From the NCBI GenBank assembly GCA_030426875.1, contig JAUHXI010000009.1, positions 1 to 16,691 of the forward strand: a stretch of 16,691 nt of DNA, given 5' to 3'. Source of the stretch: a bacterium. Its GTDB lineage: Bacteria > Patescibacteriota > Gracilibacteria > UM-FILTER-43-11. The position numbers and the translations under genes are program-made. The stretch's first letter is position 1. Each line of letters opens with the position of its first letter. The notes beneath the pieces were generated by a model, which was not told where the DNA came from, made no database searches, and saw nothing but the letters and a program-made list of their open reading frames with translations. Shown one piece after another: positions 7,459 to 13,328 of this stretch.

Positions 7459-8589
7459 CTACTGCTCCAACGCAAACCCCTCACTTTCCAGTGTGATTCC
7501 CCATGGCTCCACCACCACTTCACGCGTTTCAGCCGCTTGAACCTCACCTGCGACACAAGCCTTAAGATTTTGCCCTTCAGCGAGCTGAACGATTTTTTCG
7601 GCATCTTCAGAAGTGGGAACAAAGATCGCAAGACCTACGCCATAGTTAAAAATTTTGATCATCTCTTTTTGAGAGGTCTGAGACGCCTCTTGCACCAATT
7701 CAAAAATGGGAGGAATGGGGAGGGTGTTTTGAATGAGGTAGCGAAAGGTTTTTTTGGAACGCATCAATTTTTGCCACCCGTGACCAGAAATCGGCTCCAC
7801 GTTGGTGGGTTTGATGCCGGCTTTGAGGATGGCTTGGACGAGAGGAGTGTAGAGAACAGTGGGTTCATTGATGGCCTGCCAATATTCTCGGCCGTCGGGA
7901 AGTGTGGTGTGGTAGCCCTCGGGAAGCGTTTTGGCAAGTTGGCGAAGGCTGGTGAAGCCGTTGTCGTGCGGCCCAGAACTTTCGACAAATACAATTTTAT
8001 CCCCCGCGGCGAGGTCTTGGCCGTCGATGGGAATCGTGTCTGGTGGCATCAATCCGAAGAGAGCGCCTGCGATGTCTAACTTGTCGGGATAAATTTTGTT
8101 TTTGAGCTGAGGCGTTTCACCAGAAAAATAAACACAACCAACCGTCCGACATCCTTCTACAAATCCATCCAAAAACCCCTTTAAAAATTCAGGGGTGAAG
8201 ACTTTTTGAGGGTCAGCAGAGGGAAGATAAAGAGAGAGGAGGACGGTTTGCATGCCAGTGGAAGCGGCGTCATTGGTGGTCACAGCAACGGTTTTGAGTC
8301 CGATGTTGTACCAAAACTGCTCTATTTCAGCTGTAGAAAGGTCATCGGGGCGGGCATCATCAGAAGTTCCTAACCCTTCAGGCAGCAGGGTTATGGAAAG
8401 GTTTTCGGCGCCCGCCTGAAGGAAGGGTTTTAAATCCAAATTGAACACATTCGCACTGGCGCCAAAGCCAGATTCAGGAATGAAGCCAAATGGCTTGGCG
8501 AAGTCCACCGTTCGTTTGCAAGCATTGATGAACGCATTTTTAGCCGCGTCTAGGCTGTCGTAGTCAACGTGGTCAAGAGGAGTACTCAT
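7459..8589 (-). CDS. PurM-like (AIR synthase-related) protein, divergent
   Basis: 376 residues, about the length of PurM plus a small extension. PurM closes formylglycinamidine ribotide to AIR in purine synthesis. The two-domain PurM fold is suggested by GTSDDARP near residue 74, TNDAAS (105-110), FSGETPQLKNK in place of the usual GGETAEM, KLDIAGALFGL, then SSGPHDNGFTSLRQLAK (compare SSGLHSNGYSLVR), ISGHGWQKLMR (compare ITGGGLLENIPR) and IKIFNYGVGLAIFV (compare FNMGIGM). All landmarks occur in order, but several nucleotide-site glycines are replaced. No other purine gene is near. It may be a true but divergent PurM, or a related ATP-dependent enzyme with another substrate. The start is ATG at 8589 after a 14-base tandem repeat. 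Confidence 0.75.
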   Translation of the reverse strand: MSTPLDHVDYDSLDAAKNAFINACKRTVDFAKPFGFIPESGFGASANVFNLDLKPFLQAGAENLSITLLPEGLGTSDDARPDDLSTAEIEQFWYNIGLKTVAVTTNDAASTGMQTVLLSLYLPSADPQKVFTPEFLKGFLDGFVEGCRTVGCVYFSGETPQLKNKIYPDKLDIAGALFGLMPPDTIPIDGQDLAAGDKIVFVESSGPHDNGFTSLRQLAKTLPEGYHTTLPDGREYWQAINEPTVLYTPLVQAILKAGIKPTNVEPISGHGWQKLMRSKKTFRYLIQNTLPIPPIFELVQEASQTSQKEMIKIFNYGVGLAIFVPTSEDAEKIVQLAEGQNLKACVAGEVQAAETREVVVEPWGITLESEGFALEQ

Positions 8590-8591
8590 TG

Positions 8592-8619
8592 AAGATTGAA
8601 AATTAAAGATTGAAAATTC
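8592..8619. repeat. 14-bp tandem duplication before the PurM-like start
   Basis: AAGATTGAAAATTA (8592-8605) is followed at once by AAGATTGAAAATTC (8606-8619), identical except for the last base. It lies in the untranslated leader of the minus-strand PurM-like gene, 2 bases before its ATG, and looks like replication slippage or a simple A/T-rich dispersed motif. Confidence 0.7.
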
Positions 8620-8635
8620 CTATTTAAATCGTACC

Positions 8636-8663
8636 GTAGAGACGCAAAATCTTGCGTCTGTAC
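8636..8663. repeat. GACGC-type hairpin, fourth member of the palindrome family
   Basis: AGACGCAA (8640-8647) and TTGCGTCT (8652-8659) form an 8-bp stem around AATC. After one mismatch, GTA and TAC extend it to 8636-8663. The core almost matches that at 520-539 (GACGCAAAATTG against GACGCAAAATCT). Confidence 0.65.
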
Positions 8664-8687
8664 AATTGATTATGGTGGCATTCAGTC

Positions 8688-8749
8688 ACCCCCTTTAGCA
8701 AAGGGGGTTGGGGGGATTTTAAAATAGGGATCCTCCCCCTTCGGGGGAG
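8688..8749. repeat. Pair of G/C-rich hairpins between ftsE and the PurM-like gene
   Basis: The first hairpin, ACCCCCTTT (8688-8696), loop AGC, AAAGGGGGT (8700-8708), has a 9-bp perfect stem. The second, CTCCCCC (8733-8739), loop TTC, GGGGGAG (8743-8749), has 7 bp. They stand 24 bases apart in otherwise AT-rich sequence after the ftsE stop. The arrangement resembles dispersed intergenic repeats known in many bacteria and could also stabilise or end the ftsE transcript, though no T-run follows. Confidence 0.65.
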
Positions 8750-8786
8750 CTAGAGGGGGCCTGGATTAACGGAAAAATTTGTATCC

Positions 8787-9443
8787 CTACTTCGAATCAA
8801 ACAGCCGCCCATCCTCCAAGGTCAAAAGTCTACCATTCACCAATTGTTGAACGACTGGATCATGAGTGGTCAGCAAAACGGTAGCTCCTTCTTTATGGAG
8901 TTTTTCAAGGAGCTTGACAATGGACTTTACGTTTTCGTGATCAAGATTGCCAGTGGGCTCATCCGCAATAATCAAGTGAGGGTAATGAACCAAGGCACGA
9001 GCAATGGCAAGACGTTGTTTTTCTCCACCTGACAACTCATCGGGAAAGCGGTCTTGAAAATGGAGGAGTCCAACTTTTTCTAACACTTCAGGCACACGGG
9101 TTGCAATCATGTCATCGGGCTCATTGCAGACTTCCATGGCAAAAGCCACGTTTTCAAAAACTGTTTTTTTATCCAGGAGTTTATAATCTTGATAGACCAC
9201 TCCCACTTTTCGACGGAGGAGCTGAAGTTGAGAATTATTCATAACATCCAGGCGTCGTTCATCAACTTCAATCGAACCATGACTAGGCTTATCCGCCCCA
9301 ATGATGAGGGAGATAATAGTGGATTTGCCTGCTCCGGAAGCTCCAGTGAGGATGACAAATTCGTTTTTGTGGATTCTGAAATTGATATCATCCAAAACCA
9401 CATGCGGGCCAAATTGTTTTCTAACATTGTTGAAAGTGATCAT
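8787..9443 (-). CDS. ftsE: Cell division ATP-binding protein FtsE
   Basis: 218 residues, the normal FtsE length. FtsE is the ATPase of the FtsEX complex, which controls septal peptidoglycan hydrolases during division. Walker A is GASGAGKST (34-42), the Q-loop lies in VGVVYQDYKLLDKKTVFENVAF, typical of FtsE, the signature is LSGGEKQRLAIARAL (137-151), Walker B is HLIIADEPTGNLD, and the switch histidine lies in TTHD. The start ATG has no Shine-Dalgarno motif. The permease partner ftsX normally follows directly; here the next minus-strand gene is the PurM-like one 197 bases away, so ftsX must be elsewhere or this ATPase serves another permease. LolD/MacB-type ATPases are the main alternative. 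Confidence 0.87.
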   Translation of the reverse strand: MITFNNVRKQFGPHVVLDDINFRIHKNEFVILTGASGAGKSTIISLIIGADKPSHGSIEVDERRLDVMNNSQLQLLRRKVGVVYQDYKLLDKKTVFENVAFAMEVCNEPDDMIATRVPEVLEKVGLLHFQDRFPDELSGGEKQRLAIARALVHYPHLIIADEPTGNLDHENVKSIVKLLEKLHKEGATVLLTTHDPVVQQLVNGRLLTLEDGRLFDSK

Positions 9444-9562
9444 GGTCTTATTTTAAAGAAAAGCAGTGAGGAGTGAAAGGGGAGTTTTTAAGCAAAGGCA
9501 TAAAAAGAAAAACAGTATTTTTTATCAGTAAGGCATTGCCAACATTGGGCAAGAATAACAAA

Positions 9563-9603
9563 ACTTGATATATTGAAAACAGTGTGATTTATTCATATCA
9601 AGT
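9563..9603 (+). promoter_or_regulatory. Promoter candidate framed by a 9-bp inverted repeat
   Basis: TTGAAA (9573-9578) and TATCAA (9596-9601) are separated by 17 bases, a fair sigma70-like pair. ACTTGATAT (9563-9571) and its exact reverse complement ATATCAAGT (9595-9603) flank the pair; the right arm covers the -10 box and the left arm abuts the -35 box. A dimeric repressor binding both arms could shut this promoter. It would drive the small reading frame at 9635 and the SUKH-like gene at 9731. Confidence 0.4.
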
Positions 9604-9634
9604 CACTAAAAAACCAAAAAAGAGGCTTGGGAAG

Positions 9635-9709
9635 ATGATCAAAGTTACAGTTAAACGAATTAGTGGACATTTCAAGCAGATCATTCGACTCATCCTAAAA
9701 GCTATTTAA
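9635..9709 (+). CDS. Possible 24-residue cationic peptide
   Basis: A short frame starting at ATG 9635 encodes MIKVTVKRISGHFKQIIRLI plus LKAI, ending in TAA. It has six lysines or arginines, one histidine and no acidic residue, and its hydrophobic residues recur every three to four positions, as in an amphipathic helix. GGGAAG lies directly before the ATG, too close to be an ideal ribosome site. It sits 25-30 bases after the predicted transcription start and 21 bases before the SUKH-like gene. Frames this short arise by chance easily, so this is only a candidate; an upstream leader peptide or a small toxin-like peptide are possibilities. Confidence 0.2.
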   Translation: MIKVTVKRISGHFKQIIRLILKAI

Positions 9710-9730
9710 AAAGAGATAATCTAAAGCTCC

Positions 9731-10549
9731 ATGAAAACAGCATTGAAGCCCGCTTTGAAAACAAAGGAAATTGAAGAGATTGTAAACTATCTTCGTAAGC
9801 TAGCGCCAAGTTTTTTTGCCAAGCATATGCACGGAGCTTCGGAAGGTGAAATTGCCCAAGTAGAGGCAGCAAGTGGCGCATCCATGAGCAAGAACCACCG
9901 CGAGTTTTTGAAGTTTATGGGAGCAACTCCTATTGGGAGGCTGAACCCCTTCCTCAAGGATCGAGGTTTTAGTGTGAAACGACTATTAGCCTTCTACGCC
10001 GATATTCACGAAGAAGGAGAACGACTTCCCCCAAATGTGGTTCTGTTTTCAACACCTGAACACACAGAGAACACCTAGCTGCGGAACGGTTGTCGAATAG
10101 ATGATGAACCCGAGATAGGGGATTTACATTTCAAAAGTGAACAGTTATCATACAATCTAGAAAAAGGTCACTTCGTTCCAGACTCGATCGGTGGATTCAA
10201 AAGTTATTTGCAATTTTTTGCGTTTCAGTTTCGACTCGGTCAATTTGACTATCAAATGGGCCTTGAATCGCCTTGGGATAAGGAGAAAGAGTGCTGGAAA
10301 GCCAATCCCTTGCTGACCTTTAGAATATGCATTCAGCAAGGTTTACAATCTATTTTTCAACTCTCCAACGGAATTCAGTGTCTTGATCGGAGTGATTTAG
10401 CCATCATCATTTATAATGATGGAAGTGGTATTTTAGCGGGAAATAATCTAAACAAAATTAGTAAAATTATGAGTCTGCTTAAGAAGGAAAGCCCCTTGAG
10501 AGCTAAATTGGAAGCAAGGGTAGACCGACTCCATTCTCCACGCAATTAA
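9731..10549 (+). pseudogene. SUKH (SMI1/KNR4)-like protein interrupted by one in-frame TAG
   Basis: One frame runs from ATG 9731 to TAA 10547-10549 and is broken only by TAG at 10076-10078 (codon 116); reading through gives 272 residues. Residues about 36-70 (GASEGEIAQVEAASG then MSKNHREFLKFMGA) match the start of SMI1/KNR4-type SUKH domains, which act in many bacteria as immunity proteins against polymorphic toxins. After the stop the frame continues with an acidic DDEPEIGDL segment and FVPDSIGGFKSYLQFFAF, as in the late SUKH helix. The base after TAG is C, a context sometimes leaky elsewhere. Other genes here end in TAG, so the codon is not generally reassigned. No toxin partner is seen. 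Nonsense mutation, readthrough and sequence error all remain possible; the SUKH call is moderate. Confidence 0.6.
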
Positions 10550-10614
10550 ACGTTAAGATTAAAAAAAGTGGCTCGATAGAGACACATTCGTAGGTCGAAG
10601 CCTTGCAGCTAAAC

Positions 10615-10698
10615 GGGGTCCCCACAAAATGCGAGGCGAGGATTCTTAGATTTATGCCGCAGGCAGAAAACAAGAAGGGCGGAGGGTATTTTTTGGGG
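10615..10698 (+). repeat. Left arm of degenerate inverted repeat flanking the tRNA
   Basis: Bases 10615-10641 match the reverse complement of 10974-11000 at 24 of 27 positions (core CAAAATGCGAGGCGAGG), and 10681-10698 match the reverse complement of 10936-10953 at 16 of 18 positions (core GGGTATTTT). The two blocks occur in the same order in each arm, so they are one repeat unit in opposite orientations, with the tRNA between them. The middle of the unit is poorly conserved. Confidence 0.6.
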
Positions 10699-10703
10699 TA
10701 GGG

Positions 10704-10781
10704 ACCCAGATTCATGCGTAAGCTGAAGAAGCTTAATCACGTGAGTGATCAAGATTCGCAAGCTGGAGCATGAATCTGGGT
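10704..10781. repeat. 14-bp perfect inverted repeat directly past the tRNA 3' end
   Basis: ACCCAGATTCATGC (10704-10717) and GCATGAATCTGGGT (10768-10781) are exact reverse complements, separated by 50 bases that contain further small hairpins such as ATCAC-GTGA-GTGAT. The right arm ends two bases before the tRNA CCA end. On the tRNA strand an A-run rather than a T-run follows, so a classical terminator is unlikely; an RNA processing structure or a mobile-element end are alternatives. Confidence 0.65.
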
Positions 10782-10783
10782 GG

Positions 10784-10860
10784 TGGTGCGCCTGGCAGGA
10801 ATCGAACCTGCGACCTCCCGGACCGCAACCGGACGCTCTAATCCCCTGAGCTACAGGCGC
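10784..10860 (-). tRNA. tRNA-Arg, anticodon GCG
   Basis: 77 bases fold as a full cloverleaf on the minus strand. Acceptor GCGCCTG pairs with CAGGCGC, then discriminator A and an encoded CCA. The D arm is GCTC/GAGC, the anticodon stem TCCGG/CCGGG with loop TTGCGGT, the variable loop AGGTC, and the T arm GCAGG-TTCGAAT-CCTGC. The anticodon at 34-36 is GCG, reading CGC and CGU. C35 and the D-loop A20 fit known arginine identity elements. Most bacteria read these codons with anticodon ACG edited to ICG, so an encoded G34 is unusual. The tRNA lies between inverted repeats and has no adjacent tRNA genes. Confidence 0.92.
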
Positions 10861-10935
10861 ACGTCGGAGCTTTGCTACGGCCTACACATCAATGTTCTCA
10901 CATTGACGCTCCAGCCTTCGCAAGCCCCTCCTTTT

Positions 10936-11000
10936 CCCCACAAAATACCCTTCTCCCTTTTGCTGCACAAAACCCTCGCCTTGCATTTTGCGGGAACCCC
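10936..11000 (-). repeat. Right arm of degenerate inverted repeat flanking the tRNA
   Basis: This is the reverse-oriented partner of 10615-10698, upstream of the tRNA in its own transcription direction. It is about 20 bases shorter, because the region between the two conserved blocks has a deletion relative to the left arm. Confidence 0.6.
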
Positions 11001-11018
11001 ATGTTCTTGAATGGGGTT
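10995..11018. repeat. 8-bp hairpin at the outer end of the right repeat arm
   Basis: AACCCCAT (10995-11002) and ATGGGGTT (11011-11018) are perfect complements around an 8-base loop. It overlaps the end of the right inverted-repeat arm. The remaining sequence to 11146 holds nothing else I can support. Confidence 0.5.
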
Positions 11019-11146
11019 TAAACTTCTTTGTTATCCCTTCTCATGAAATTCAATCTCCACATGCATTTTGCTCGACTTTTTAAATGCGGTAAAAAGGAGC
11101 CTGGTCATTGTAACCAATGTCACTACAACTTGCAAGAAGTTCGCAC

Positions 11147-12115
11147 TCACCCACAACCATTACAACCTCCACATTTATTTTTAGCACTGGGTTTTTTATT
11201 CCTCCAGTCCAAATACTTTTCCGGAATCGGAGGCAACCCCATTTTTTCACGCAACTTAAGACCAACTCTAGTCACAGCCAGACCACCCAAAGCCGTCTCT
11301 CGTACAGTCTCACTCATGCTTGCACTGATGTTCATCATTGCCTCAACCACCTGATCCATAGGAATTACACTCTCCACCCCCATCATGCTCATGTCCGAAG
11401 CTGCCATGGCGATTGTCGCCCCAATCGCATTACGTTTGACACAGGGAACTTCAACCAGACCGCCCAGAGGGTCACAAGCCAAACCCAGCATATTTTTAAG
11501 GCCAAGCGCCGACGCATTCAAGCATTGCTCAGGCGTACCCCCTCTCATCTCGGTCACTCCAGCAGCCGCCATGGCCACTCCAACCCCAACCTCTGCCTGA
11601 CAACCCGCTTTAGCAGCCGAAAAGGTCCCTCCATGCTTTAAAATCGCAATCCCCAAAGCTGAAGCGGTAAAAAGCGCATTAAGCATCTTGCGTTTGCTTG
11701 ACTTCATGTGTTCAAAAGTACTAAAAAGCACCGCCGGCAAAACACCCGAACCACCTGCTGTGGGAAAAGCCACAATCTTACCCATCCTGGCATTTTGCTC
11801 ATTGGTCGCAATGGCATAAGCCATCGCCCGAACTGCAACTTTACTGTGTAAAAATTTACCCGATTTATTGATGTTTTTATACACCTTAACTGCGTCGCCA
11901 CCCACCAAACCGTACTTTGATTTTTTGGTGGATTTGACCCCCAAATCAATCGCCTCTTTCATAGTGTCTCGAACGGCCTTCATTTTGTTGCGAACCCAGG
12001 GTCGACTTTTTTTAAAGAGCTCCATCTCGCGACGTATGGCAACATCTGAAATACGTAATTTTTCCTGTTTACACAAGGCAATGAGTTCTTCGCAGTTGTT
12101 GAATTGATAGTTCAT
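11147..12115 (-). CDS. sdaAA: L-serine dehydratase, iron-sulfur-dependent, alpha subunit
   Basis: 322 residues. With the beta subunit it deaminates L-serine to pyruvate and ammonia using a [4Fe-4S] cluster. FPTAGGSGVLPAVL binds substrate, and the cluster cysteines are C172 (AGCQAEVG), C214 (LACDPLGG) and C225 (EVPCVKRNAIGA), in the usual spacing. Other family blocks are GITEMRGGTPEQ-like VTEMRGGTPEQC and the MSETVRETALGGLAVT segment. The C-terminus ends CGGCNGCG, three extra cysteines (315, 318, 321) spaced C-x-x-C-x-x-C, beyond the catalytic set. It lies 47 bases downstream of the beta subunit gene in the same operon. Pyruvate from serine could feed energy metabolism in a host with few pathways (inference). 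Confidence 0.94.
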   Translation of the reverse strand: MNYQFNNCEELIALCKQEKLRISDVAIRREMELFKKSRPWVRNKMKAVRDTMKEAIDLGVKSTKKSKYGLVGGDAVKVYKNINKSGKFLHSKVAVRAMAYAIATNEQNARMGKIVAFPTAGGSGVLPAVLFSTFEHMKSSKRKMLNALFTASALGIAILKHGGTFSAAKAGCQAEVGVGVAMAAAGVTEMRGGTPEQCLNASALGLKNMLGLACDPLGGLVEVPCVKRNAIGATIAMAASDMSMMGVESVIPMDQVVEAMMNISASMSETVRETALGGLAVTRVGLKLREKMGLPPIPEKYLDWRNKKPSAKNKCGGCNGCG

Positions 12116-12162
12116 TAGTTTGAGCTTAAAATTTAGCTTAAAAAGAGTAATTTAACTAAAAA

Positions 12163-12852
12163 TCATTTGAGCAATTTTGTCAGGGCTCTCACAAACTCTA
12201 CGCCAGGCAACTTCTCCAATTCCATTACTTGAGCCAATTTAAGATAATCATCCTCGATACTAATAACTGTGATGCAATGATTTTCTCTTTTAGTACTACA
12301 AATCGTCTGTTGCCGGGCAATGACCGAACCCCAATCTTCCATTTTACGGTAAAGCGGACCGAGCGAAAATGTTTTTGCATCATGTCCGATCAAGATGGAA
12401 AAAAAGCGACCTGCCATCATTTCAAAGTCGACAGGAACATCATTCACAAAGGTGATTTTGGTTTTTCCACCCCCGATAGAAGAGCCAACCACACTCAAAT
12501 TCTGCTTCTTATTTTTAAGAATGATCCGTACGGTGTTGGGATGATGCTCTGGCACATCTTTTTTAATGGGAATGAAGCGGTATTTGAGTTTTTTTTGAGC
12601 TGCAATGTCAAACGCATCTTGAAGACGGGGGTCACTAGTCCTCAGCTTCATGACACCAGCTAAAAGGGCTCGATCAGTGGCATGCCCCTGATAAACCGTT
12701 GCAAAAGAGCCGTAGAGATAAAAATCAACCTCGGTGGGGGTCCCATTGAACAGGGCACGGGCCATCTGGCCAATTTTGCAGGCACCAGCGGTGTGAGAAC
12801 TACTAGGGCCAACCATGATCGGGCCAGCAACATCGAACAAAGAAATGTTCAT
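12163..12852 (-). CDS. sdaAB: L-serine dehydratase, iron-sulfur-dependent, beta subunit
   Basis: 229 residues, near the usual 220 of the Bacillus-type separate beta subunit. The N-terminus has SLFDVAGPIMVGPSSSHTAGA, diagnostic of the family and including serine-binding residues. LYGSFATVYQGHATDRALLAG and HHPNTVRI follow, then GSSIGGGKTKIT. The C-terminal 70 residues, from about 160, carry an ACT-like regulatory segment (ENHCITVISIEDDYLKLAQV) that may sense serine. It is the first gene of the sda operon; the alpha subunit follows after 47 bases. The ATG start at 12852 is about 30 bases from the predicted transcription start and has no Shine-Dalgarno motif. Confidence 0.93.
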   Translation of the reverse strand: MNISLFDVAGPIMVGPSSSHTAGACKIGQMARALFNGTPTEVDFYLYGSFATVYQGHATDRALLAGVMKLRTSDPRLQDAFDIAAQKKLKYRFIPIKKDVPEHHPNTVRIILKNKKQNLSVVGSSIGGGKTKITFVNDVPVDFEMMAGRFFSILIGHDAKTFSLGPLYRKMEDWGSVIARQQTICSTKRENHCITVISIEDDYLKLAQVMELEKLPGVEFVRALTKLLK

Positions 12853-12863
12853 TTTAAAAATGG

Positions 12864-12929
12864 GAGTGAGTAGACTACTTACTCAAGCAATATAATGGAT
12901 TCTTTTAAGAATGTCCACGAAAATGGACA
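12864..12929 (-). promoter_or_regulatory. sda operon promoter with two palindromic operator candidates
   Basis: On the minus strand TGGACA (12912-12917) and TATATT (12889-12894) match the sigma70 boxes at 5/6 each with 17 bases between, placing the start of transcription near 12882. A palindrome with arms TGTCCA and TGGACA (12912-12929) covers the -35 box. A second, imperfect palindrome (12864-12884, arms GAGTAAGTAG and CTACTCACTC, one mismatch) covers the start site. Both are well placed for repressor binding. Which regulator acts is unknown. Confidence 0.55.
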
Positions 12930-13328
12930 GATTTTTTACGAACGAAAAAATCAATCGATGGGAAAATTAGAAACAAAGTAATGATGTAGAATAAAAAGTT
13001 GAGACTAAGCCTCTTCCACTCCAATAAATAAACAATATTTTCGCAACCATTATCCTCAATTTTTTGAATGTAAAGGTAGGCCATCGGGGCTCCATATTGA
13101 TTTCTAATCGTGTTGTCATCGGTTCAATCCAATCCACTACTGCACCTTTCACTCACCTCAACTCCGTTCTTAATATTTTTTTCCACAACAGTACTGTTGT
13201 ATTCCCTTTTATAAGACCAGTAGAAATTTATCAAATCATAAGTTCCCACCCCTACAGATTCTGTACCGTATTAACTAATAAAAAAACGGTGAGCTAATGG
13301 CCATTATGTTCACAGATTCTATTTTCGC
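12930..13328. other. Intergenic stretch with a possible gene relic
   Basis: Nothing here is a convincing gene. One minus-strand frame is open from 13270 to 12905 except for a TGA at 13124-13126. It reads about 48 codons, the stop, then 72 codons with a predicted membrane helix (LSLNFLFYIITLFLIF); it has no upstream ATG, and its end runs into the sda promoter. An ATG at 13082-13084 could start a 59-residue membrane protein. AT-rich sequence gives such frames by chance, so a decayed membrane protein is only a possibility. This lies between the rpe operon end and the sda promoter. Confidence 0.25.

Noticed and set aside
7341..7631. 96-residue minus-strand frame across the PurM-like end and the palindrome
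   Set aside because: It overlaps the well-supported PurM-like frame and reads the palindrome in a different frame from the split-barrel gene.
7537..8079. 180-residue plus-strand frame
   Set aside because: Antisense to the PurM-like gene, which has recognisable motifs throughout.
10076..10078. Genome-wide TAG reassignment or pyrrolysine insertion
   Set aside because: clpB, the PilV-like gene, the GspG-like pilin and the PurM-like gene end in TAG at the expected family length.
10780..11010. Plus-strand frame reading GIEPATSR...RSNPLSYRR
   Set aside because: It is the antisense of the tRNA-Arg gene; this peptide pattern is a known artefact of tRNA complements.
11117..11641. 174-residue plus-strand frame
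   Set aside because: Antisense to sdaAA; the composition is rich in serine, histidine and threonine with no fold-like pattern.
13124..13126. Internal TGA as evidence of UGA=Gly recoding
   Set aside because: tsaB, rpiB and the 294-residue gene all end normally at TGA, so TGA is a stop in this genome.
12967..13152. 61-residue minus-strand frame
   Set aside because: It overlaps another open frame in the same gap, has no recognisable domain, and is expected by chance in this AT content.
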